Positions 1 to 4,607 of a DNA stretch of 10,226 nucleotides are shown here, piece by piece (the stretch's first letter is position 1; the number at the start of each line of letters is the position of its first letter). Under the pieces are notes generated by a model. The model saw nothing but the letters and a program-made list of their open reading frames with translations, ran no database searches and was not told the origin of the DNA. The stretch is taken from NCBI GenBank assembly GCA_964638865.1, contig CAZXBG010000141.1:1-10226 (forward strand), in the 5' to 3' direction. A program made the translations under genes and the position numbers. The stretch is from UBA7236 sp964638865 (lineage in GTDB: Bacteria; Bacteroidota; Bacteroidia; Chitinophagales; BACL12).

Positions 1-70
1 TGGTGAGTGGTGAGTGGTGAGTGGTGAGTGGTGAATGGTGAATGGTGAATGGTGAGTGGTGAGTGGTGAG
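1..70. repeat. Heptanucleotide tandem array, (TGGTGAR) x 10
   Basis: Ten head-to-tail 7-bp units run without interruption from the window edge. Units 1-4 are TGGTGAG, units 5-7 are TGGTGAA, and units 8-10 are TGGTGAG. The array may continue to the left. On the plus strand every frame meets a TGA within 21 nt, so it is not coding there. The complementary strand is open, but nothing supports it as a gene. The block arrangement of variant units suggests growth by slippage or duplication of groups of units. Confidence 0.95.
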
Positions 71-265
71 TTTAATTCTGAGTGAGAGGTTATCTCGTAC
101 AAGAAGTAATTTCTTCGTGAAACCATTGTGTCCTTTGCGCCATGGTGGCAAAAAAACAACTTGTAAGATAAAAAAAACATCAAAATAAATTAATGTACCA
201 TAGACGGAATTGATCTAACCTATAGATATTAATTTTTAAAATGTAAATGATTCACATTAAATGCA
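71..265. other. Non-coding spacer downstream of the GlsB-like gene
   Basis: I see no credible gene here. Positions about 112-160 (from CTTCGTGAAAC through TTTGCGCC to ATGGTGGCAAAAAAA) resemble, from memory, degenerate intergenic filler common in Bacteroidota genomes. That resemblance is a weak recollection, not a demonstrated repeat. A small hairpin, GCCA-TGG-TGGC, lies inside it, but neither strand has a following T-tract, so I do not call it a terminator. Near 241-260 a weak AATGT/ACATT pairing just past the GlsB-like stop could be a poor terminator for the minus strand. Confidence 0.5.
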
Positions 266-511
266 TCACTTCCTTTTTATCAACCCTATTATCAATAAAA
301 ACACCACAGACCCAACTACCGCTGCTGCAATACTATAAAGTAAATTGGATTCCGCAATTCCAAGTTTTTCAAATATCCATCCGCCCAAAACAGCACCAAC
401 TATTCCAACGATAATGTTTCCGATAATTCCGAAACCTTCGCCTTTTACTAATTTGCCACCCACCCATCCGGCGAGTGCGCCTATCAAAATAAAATAAACA
501 AAACTATCCAT
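266..511 (-). CDS. GlsB/YeaQ/YmgE family small membrane protein
   Basis: This is an 81-residue, very hydrophobic protein of the family annotated as transglycosylase-associated. Its biochemical role is not established, and in some bacteria members are linked to general stress responses. Three membrane segments are visible at about residues 3-20, 28-46 and 57-77. The glycine-rich family pattern is clear: GALAGWVGGKLVKGEGFG at 11-28, then GNIIVGIVGAVLGGWIF at 31-47. Length is typical and the protein ends in a positive IKRKK-like tail (KRK). The ATG at 511 is the natural start, lying just before the first membrane segment. The gene begins 38 nt after the ABC exporter stop on the same strand, so it could be co-transcribed with it. 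No Shine-Dalgarno sequence is visible. The family call is firm; the function is not. Confidence 0.9.
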   Translation of the reverse strand: MDSFVYFILIGALAGWVGGKLVKGEGFGIIGNIIVGIVGAVLGGWIFEKLGIAESNLLYSIAAAVVGSVVFLLIIGLIKRK

Positions 512-549
512 AGAACATCATTAAGGAATTTAAGAATGGGCACTTAACT

Positions 550-2376
550 TCAAACATTAATTTTATCTTTTTCCTCGAATTGCAATTTTAATAAATTATT
601 AAACAATCCATTTTCCAATCTCGACAATTGTTCAAAGGAACCTGATTCCATAATTTTTCCTTTGTTGAGCACAAAGATAGTATCTACATTTCTGATGGTA
701 GAGAGACGGTGTGCAATAATTATGGTGGTGCGGTTTTTCATTAATTCTTCGAGGGCATCCTGCACCAGTTTTTCGCTTTCAGCATCGAGCGAACTTGTTG
801 CCTCATCTAAAATCAGGATAGCGGGATCTTTTAATATTGCCCTCGCAATTGCTATGCGTTGTCGCTGACCTCCCGATAATTTAACGCCGCGTTCGCCAAC
901 GATGGTATTTAACTGTTCGGGAAATTGCGTGATAAACTGCCATGCATTTGCTTTTTTTGCCGCTTCAATAAGTTCTTCCTTACTTGCACCGGGTTTACCA
1001 TAAGTGATATTTTCTCCAATAGTACCTCCAAATAATAAAACTTCCTGTGGAACAACCGCCATATTGTAACGAAGCTGTCGAATAGAATAGGTAGAACTAT
1101 CTTTTCCATCAAATAATATTTTTCCCTGCTCCAAAGGATATATCTGCATGATCAATTGTGCAATGGTCGATTTTCCTGCTCCGCTATATCCCGCCAACGC
1201 AATTTTATCACCGCGATTTACAGTCAGTGAAATTCCATCCAATACATTTATATCTTGTCTTGTTGGATAAGAAAAAGTGATATCTTTTAATTCTATTTTA
1301 CCCTCTAATTTAATATTTTGATCGGGATCGCTTAAAAGATCTAATTCACTTTTTTCATTTAAAATCTCAAATATTCTTTCAGATGCGCCAACTGTTTTTT
1401 GAAGTCGCCCATATAAATCACCTAAACCACCAACGGCGCCACCAATAAATCCGGTATAAAGAACAAAGGAAAAAAGATCTCCTTCAAATATTTCTCCTGC
1501 CTTTAATAAAGTTGTGCCGTACCATATAACAGAAACAAACCCTCCGAATAAACCAAGTATTAAAAAAGTGGAAAATCCACCGCGGTTAACGGCGCCTTTA
1601 ATTCCTGTTTCCACCACTTTTTCCATAAAGGATTTATACCTTTTTGACTCATAATTTTCGTTGGTAAATGTTTTAACGGTATTAATATTTTGTAATGTTT
1701 CTTCCACAACCACGTTCGAATTTGCCAATGCATCCTGTCGTTGTTTCGAAATTTTTCGAATAAATTTTCCGTAAAAAACTGCAATTAAAACCAGTACCGG
1801 AAAAGTACACATCATCATTAATGTTAATTGCGGAGAGATATAAAATATAAATGCCACGCCAAATACAATAGTAACCATTTGGCGCACAAATTCAGGCAAA
1901 GTTGCGCCCAACATATCCTGTAACTGATCTACATCGTTAGTTGATCTGCTCGTTAATTCACCCACCCTTCTGGTTTCATAAAAGGGTATGGGTAAAGTCA
2001 GCATTTTATCAAAAAAATTGGTCCGTACATCTGCCATTGCTTTTTCAGAAACTGTTGCGAAAAGATATACCCTGAAAAACGACAATATGGATTGCACCAA
2101 CAAAGTTGCGATTAAAATAAGTGCAATGGTATTGGTATTATTCATCCATGCGATCGTATTATTTCCTTTAGCAGAATCGATGAGTTTACCCATAAACCAG
2201 GGTAATGTCATTGTAGTAAAACTGGATAACAATAAAAATACGATACCTGTTAGAAAGGCACTTCTGTAAGGTCGGATATAACTAAATATCTTTCCTGCGA
2301 CTTTTAAACTTTGTCGCGAAATTTTTTTCTTATCCCGATCGTCAATGGGGCTATACTTTCTTTTTGGTTCTGACAT
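550..2376 (-). CDS. ABC exporter half-transporter (fused membrane and ATPase domains, MsbA-like)
   Basis: This 608-residue protein has a six-helix ABC exporter membrane domain (about 30-335) followed by a nucleotide-binding domain (about 360-600), so it should work as a homodimer in the inner membrane. The ATPase motifs are complete: aromatic A-loop Y370, Walker A GYSGAGKS at 396-403, Q-loop Q444, signature LSGGQ at 500-504, Walker B LILD at 521-524 with catalytic E525, D-loop SSLD at 528-531, and switch H556. The membrane domain has the typical LPIPFYETRRVGELTSR coupling-helix region (128-144). The family includes lipid and multidrug exporters. Nothing here fixes the substrate, so I do not assign msbA. 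The ATG at 2376 gives a normal-length, lysine-rich cytosolic N-terminus. A hairpin element lies about 70 bp upstream of the start. The nearest promoter-like match (TAATTTTA, 2384-2391) is weak. Confidence 0.95.
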   Translation of the reverse strand: MSEPKRKYSPIDDRDKKKISRQSLKVAGKIFSYIRPYRSAFLTGIVFLLLSSFTTMTLPWFMGKLIDSAKGNNTIAWMNNTNTIALILIATLLVQSILSFFRVYLFATVSEKAMADVRTNFFDKMLTLPIPFYETRRVGELTSRSTNDVDQLQDMLGATLPEFVRQMVTIVFGVAFIFYISPQLTLMMMCTFPVLVLIAVFYGKFIRKISKQRQDALANSNVVVEETLQNINTVKTFTNENYESKRYKSFMEKVVETGIKGAVNRGGFSTFLILGLFGGFVSVIWYGTTLLKAGEIFEGDLFSFVLYTGFIGGAVGGLGDLYGRLQKTVGASERIFEILNEKSELDLLSDPDQNIKLEGKIELKDITFSYPTRQDINVLDGISLTVNRGDKIALAGYSGAGKSTIAQLIMQIYPLEQGKILFDGKDSSTYSIRQLRYNMAVVPQEVLLFGGTIGENITYGKPGASKEELIEAAKKANAWQFITQFPEQLNTIVGERGVKLSGGQRQRIAIARAILKDPAILILDEATSSLDAESEKLVQDALEELMKNRTTIIIAHRLSTIRNVDTIFVLNKGKIMESGSFEQLSRLENGLFNNLLKLQFEEKDKINV

Positions 2377-2447
2377 GAAGGGGTAAAATTATTGTAAATA
2401 CCTTTAACGACGGGTGAGCAGTGTATTAATTGTGGTGAGTTGACTAT

Positions 2448-2551
2448 GGTTGTGGGATTGCTTCGACAGCTTCGCTGTCTCTCAATGACTTACTTACCCA
2501 AAGGGTAAGTAAGTCATTGAGAGGCGCCTCGCCGAAGCAATCCCGACAACC
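2448..2551. repeat. REP-like three-armed inverted-repeat element
   Basis: This 104-bp element folds into a closed outer stem with three arms. The outer stem pairs 2448-2465 with 2533-2551; its core is GGGATTGCTTCG/CGAAGCAATCCC, extended by GGTTGT/ACAACC past one bulged G at 2545. Arm 1 is GACAGC-TTC-GCTGTC (2465-2479). Arm 2 is a perfect 21-bp stem (2479-2499 with 2503-2523) closed by AAA. Arm 3 is GGCG-CCT-CGCC (2523-2533). Read outward from the centre, both halves have the order GTCATTGAGAG, small hairpin, CGAAGCAATCCC. This resembles REP-type palindromes I recall from many genomes with ATTGCGAG...GAAGCAAT halves. It lies between the GIY-YIG remnant and the ABC exporter gene. Confidence 0.9.
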
Positions 2552-2582
2552 GCACTAAAAGTACCACCCAAACACCCTCCTA

Positions 2583-2909
2583 CTAAGTAATGCCTCCAAA
2601 TATATCACTCTTCGCCTGTAACAAATCAACATACAGATCATCCCAATTCCTATTCATCGAGTTGATCATATTAATTTTTTGTTTCCGACTTCCACCTTTT
2701 ATTCGTTTTTCCTCCTCAATTGCCTTTACAATTGTTTCAAAACATTCGAAATAGACTAGTTTATCGATATTATATCTTGCAGTGAAGCTTTTTGGATATT
2801 GCTTATTGATATGCGAAGAAATTCGTTGTAATTAATCAGAGGTTACACCAACGTATAACACTGTATTATTCTGATTGGTAATTATATATACCCAGCCACA
2901 CTTTTTCAT
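2583..2909 (-). pseudogene. Standalone GIY-YIG endonuclease gene with an in-frame nonsense codon
   Basis: Read from the ATG at 2909, the strand encodes MKKCGWVYIITNQ, then LYVGVTSD, then TAA at codon 26 (2832-2834), and then stays in the same frame for 82 more codons to TAG at 2583-2585. The product would be 108 residues, near the usual size of single-domain GIY-YIG proteins (UPF0213/YhbQ-like). Family marks lie on both sides of the stop: WVYI and YVG form the GIY and YIG strands. After the stop come LQRISSH with the expected Arg, the SFTARYNIDKLVYFE segment, the E-E-E-K-RIKGGSRKQK region with the expected Glu, and NRNWDDLY. The family usually has a leucine-type residue at codon 26, so one T-to-A change (TTA to TAA) would explain the break. 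No frameshift is needed. A sequencing error cannot be excluded. The function of the intact family is poorly known; nuclease activity is inferred from the fold. Confidence 0.88.
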
Positions 2910-3004
2910 TCTTAAAGGATTAACAAGCTAAAAATATGTCAATTTGATGAAGAATTGTCTTATTTATTGATTATTTTTATTCTTGCATGAGAAGGCGGAT
3001 AATG
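2910..3004. other. Spacer between rplT terminator and GIY-YIG remnant
   Basis: AT-rich spacer. I found no TAnnTTTG promoter match for the minus-strand GIY-YIG gene and no gene on either strand. Confidence 0.5.
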
Positions 3005-3028
3005 AAAAAACCCCGCAAAGCGGGGTTT
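3005..3028 (-). terminator. Intrinsic terminator after rpmI-rplT
   Basis: On the minus strand a 9-bp stem, AAACCCCGC/GCGGGGTTT with a 3-nt loop (TTT), runs into a T-rich tail formed by the A-run at 3005-3010. It begins 22 nt after the rplT stop codon. The GC-rich base and U-tract make it the clearest Rho-independent terminator in the window, and it marks the end of the ribosomal protein transcript. Confidence 0.93.
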
Positions 3029-3050
3029 CAAATATCAAATAAAAAATATT

Positions 3051-3395
3051 TTATTTTACCTGGTTAACAATTGCATCAAAAGCTTCCGGATTATTAGCAG
3101 CTAAATCGGCTAAAACCTTGCGGTTAATATCAATGTTATTGAGTTTTAACTTATGCATAAAAGTGCTGTAGGTCATTCCATGCGGACGAACTGCTGCGTT
3201 TATACGCACGATCCAGATCTGACGATACATTGGTTTTTTGTCTTTTCTTCCAACATATGCATACTGTAACGCTTTATCTACGGCATTTTTTGCTACTGTT
3301 AAAACATTCTTGCGACGGCCCCAATAGCCTTTCGCCATTTTTAATACTTTTTTTCTGCGTGCCCTTGAGGCAACTTTAGGTACTGACCTTGGCAT
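3051..3395 (-). CDS. rplT: 50S ribosomal protein L20
   Basis: This 114-residue basic protein starts with the L20 hallmark MPRSVPKVASRARRKKVL, followed by MAKGYWGRRKNV, and has the RINAAVRPHGMTYS segment (about 69-82) and the INRKVLADLAANNPEAF C-terminal block (about 94-109). L20 binds 23S rRNA early in large-subunit assembly, and in some bacteria it represses its own operon by binding leader RNA. Length is normal for the family. The gene follows rpmI by 11 nt, so the two are read together, and it is followed closely by a strong terminator. Nothing is unusual, and no Shine-Dalgarno sequence precedes the ATG. Confidence 0.98.
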   Translation of the reverse strand: MPRSVPKVASRARRKKVLKMAKGYWGRRKNVLTVAKNAVDKALQYAYVGRKDKKPMYRQIWIVRINAAVRPHGMTYSTFMHKLKLNNIDINRKVLADLAANNPEAFDAIVNQVK

Positions 3396-3406
3396 AATTC
3401 AAAAAT

Positions 3407-3604
3407 TTATCCTATTGACAATAATCTTTTAATGTTTAATGAATCAGCAGCACTTACGAGACCTGATTGACCCAACTTGTTTTTGCGTTTATTGCTCTTT
3501 TTAGTAAGAATATGACGCTTATACGCTTTGTTGCGTTTTACTTTTCCGCTTCCTGTTACCTTGAAACGCTTTTTAGCGCTACTGTTGGTCTTCATCTTCG
3601 GCAT
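3407..3604 (-). CDS. rpmI: 50S ribosomal protein L35
   Basis: This 65-residue, lysine- and arginine-rich protein has the standard L35 opening MPKMKTNSSAKKRFKVTGSG, followed by KVKRNKAYKRHILTKKSNKRK, and ends in the helix DSLNIKRLLSIG. L35 is a small large-subunit protein made with L20. The ATG at 3604 gives the exact family start. It is the first gene of the rpmI-rplT unit, with a well-placed Bacteroidota-type promoter 41-71 bp upstream and a small hairpin in the short leader. Unlike the common compact infC-rpmI-rplT arrangement, 415 bp separates it from infC. Confidence 0.98.
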   Translation of the reverse strand: MPKMKTNSSAKKRFKVTGSGKVKRNKAYKRHILTKKSNKRKNKLGQSGLVSAADSLNIKRLLSIG

Positions 3605-3626
3605 AATGACTCAATTTATATTTAAT

Positions 3627-3640
3627 CCCGAAACTTCGGG
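3627..3640 (-). promoter_or_regulatory. Hairpin at the predicted 5' end of the rpmI-rplT transcript
   Basis: The sequence CCCGAAGTTTCGGG on the minus strand can form a 5-6 bp stem with a 2-4 nt loop. It directly follows the -7 element, so the mRNA would start with or just before it, and it ends 22 nt before the rpmI ATG. It could stabilise the 5' end or take part in control. It is far smaller than the known L20-binding leader structures, so autoregulation is only a possibility. Confidence 0.5.
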
Positions 3641-3644
3641 AGCG

Positions 3645-3675
3645 CAAAGATAGAGTATTGGTTGGAAAGTTCAAA
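3645..3675 (-). promoter_or_regulatory. Bacteroidota-type promoter for rpmI-rplT
   Basis: On the minus strand TTTG (3672-3675) is followed after exactly 19 nt by TATCTTTG (3645-3652). This matches the -33 TTTG and -7 TAnnTTTG consensus known for the primary sigma factor of Bacteroidota. The predicted start site is near 3637-3641, giving a leader of about 35 nt before rpmI. It is the best promoter match I found in the window. Confidence 0.75.
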
Positions 3676-3717
3676 GGGGATGGGAAAGATATTTTGGGAG
3701 GGTCGCAGTGGGCGGTC

Positions 3718-3755
3718 GGCAGTGGAAGTGGCAGTGGCAGTGGGTGGTGGGTGGT
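3718..3755. repeat. G-rich GGCAGT hexamer repeat and GTGG tract
   Basis: Four 6-bp units, GGCAGT, GGAAGT, GGCAGT and GGCAGT (3718-3741), run into GGGTGGTGGGTGG (3742-3754). A looser version (GTCGCAGTGGGCGGTC) precedes it from about 3702. The plus strand is strongly G-biased, with many GG and some GGG runs. It lies upstream of the rpmI promoter. Confidence 0.85.
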
Positions 3756-3756
3756 T

Positions 3757-3893
3757 GTAACATGGAAAAATTTGCTCCGCATTAATTTTTTTATTTAAAG
3801 TAAACTAAAATTCGCCATGAGTTTGAGTTGTATTTGGCATTTCGGGTAAGAACTGTTAATTTCTTATTTAACGGGAGTTTCAGTCATAAACAG
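3757..3893. other. AT-rich part of the infC-rpmI spacer, no gene seen
   Basis: Within the 415-bp spacer between rpmI and infC (3605-4019), this stretch has no credible open frame on either strand and no clear promoter or hairpin. The rest of the spacer is accounted for by the promoter, hairpin, hexamer repeat, palindrome and heptamer repeat listed separately. Confidence 0.6.
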
Positions 3894-3955
3894 TGAAATT
3901 TTTATCATTTGTAGAGCCGCAATGCATTGCGGCTCTACAAATGATAAAAATTTCA
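3894..3955. repeat. Perfect 62-bp palindrome without a loop
   Basis: The left arm 3894-3924 is the exact reverse complement of the right arm 3925-3955, 31 bp each, meeting at ATG|CAT with no spacer. The inner 28 bp (GTAGAGCCGCAATG and its complement) are GC-rich, and the outer arms (TGAAATTTTTATCATTT) are AT-rich. From memory, GTAGAGNCGCAAT-type palindromes are common intergenic repeats in several phyla, including cyanobacteria. The transcript could form a hairpin and act as a roadblock or processing site after infC, but no clean U-tract follows it. Confidence 0.97.
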
Positions 3956-3990
3956 ACCCAGAGCTAGTCGCAGTTGGAGTGGACAGTTTC

Positions 3991-4011
3991 ACAACCCAGA
4001 ACTCAGAACCC
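3991..4011. repeat. Short heptamer repeat, three units
   Basis: Three 7-bp units, ACAACCC, AGAACTC and AGAACCC, lie 9 bp beyond the infC stop codon. On the minus strand they read GGGTTCT, GAGTTCT and GGGTTGT. The array is too short and degenerate to be certain of, but the period matches that of the array at 1-70. Confidence 0.55.
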
Positions 4012-4019
4012 AAACTTTT

Positions 4020-4595
4020 TTAAACCGGCTTCTTCCCTTGCACCGCCTTAGGCATGAGCGTGATAAACATCCTTTTACCTTCCATTTTAGGTAATTGATC
4101 GGGAACGCCAACTTCTTCGAGGCGCTGGGCGAATTTGAGTAAAAGCACTTCTCCTTGTCCTTTAAATGCAATGGCACGGCCTTTAAACATAACGTAAGCG
4201 CGAACTTTATTGCCTTCGATCAGGAAATTTTCCGCGTGTTTCGATTTGAATTCAAAATCATGATCATCGGTATGCGGAGTGAAGCGGATTTCTTTCATCT
4301 CCTGCTTCTTAGTTTTAGCCTTTAGCTCTTTTTCCTTTTTCTTCTTTTCGTAGACAAATTTCTGAAAATCTACAATGCGGCAAACAGGAGGATCGGCATT
4401 TGGGGAAATTTCCACCAATTCCATTTCCAGATCTTCTGCCATTTTTATGGCTTCCTGTACTGTAAATATGCCTGATTCAATATTTTCGCCCACAACCCTC
4501 ACTTTGGGGTGGCGAATGTCTCTTCCGATCTTGTATTGACTGCGTTCGTCGTTTCTCCTGAAATAGGGATTGTAGGGTCTTCTTTGGTTTTGCAA
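4020..4595 (-). CDS. infC: Translation initiation factor IF-3 (TTG start)
   Basis: This is a 191-residue IF-3, which binds the 30S subunit, prevents subunit joining and checks the start codon and initiator tRNA. An Arg/Asn-rich N-terminal extension (1-20) precedes the N-domain (about 21-80, ending NADPPVCRIVDFQKF at 66-80). A Lys-rich linker helix follows (about 83-98), then the C-domain (about 100-182) with KEIRFTPHTDDHDFEFK and LPKMEGKRMFITLMPK. The first codon is TTG at 4593-4595. No ATG lies between the thrS stop and the conserved region, and the next in-frame Met (about residue 51) is too far in. A non-AUG start is a known trait of infC, where IF-3 discriminates against its own start codon to limit its synthesis. 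The gap to thrS is 12 nt and the two share a reading frame. Confidence 0.96.
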   Translation of the reverse strand: MQNQRRPYNPYFRRNDERSQYKIGRDIRHPKVRVVGENIESGIFTVQEAIKMAEDLEMELVEISPNADPPVCRIVDFQKFVYEKKKKEKELKAKTKKQEMKEIRFTPHTDDHDFEFKSKHAENFLIEGNKVRAYVMFKGRAIAFKGQGEVLLLKFAQRLEEVGVPDQLPKMEGKRMFITLMPKAVQGKKPV

Positions 4596-4607
4596 ATGGT
4601 TAAATTT

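Noticed and set aside
1..70. Possible CRISPR array
   Set aside because: The units are contiguous 7-mers without spacers, so this is a simple tandem repeat.
138..158. Terminator at the GCCATGGTGGC hairpin
   Set aside because: The 4-bp stem is followed by A-residues on the plus strand, and no T-tract lies on the correct side for either strand.
1988..2269. 93-codon plus-strand open frame inside the ABC exporter gene
   Set aside because: It is antisense to the membrane domain of a complete ABC protein and has no recognisable features.
2448..2551. tRNA-like cloverleaf or structured ncRNA
   Set aside because: It has three arms and a closing stem, but the arm lengths, the 21-bp central arm and the missing tRNA T-loop and CCA-end features do not fit tRNA. 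The DNA-level inverted duplication explains it better.
3605..3640. L20 autoregulatory leader
   Set aside because: The leader is only about 35 nt with one small hairpin, and I cannot see the larger 23S-like structure expected of known L20 leaders.
3718..3755. Stable G-quadruplex
   Set aside because: There are only two adjacent GGG runs; the rest are GG. A weak two-tier structure is possible, but the sequence does not show a strong one.
3579..3782. Minus-strand open frame rich in Pro-Leu repeats
   Set aside because: The PLPLPLP stretch is the GGCAGT hexamer repeat read in reverse, and the frame overlaps the start of rpmI and its promoter. It is an artefact of simple sequence.
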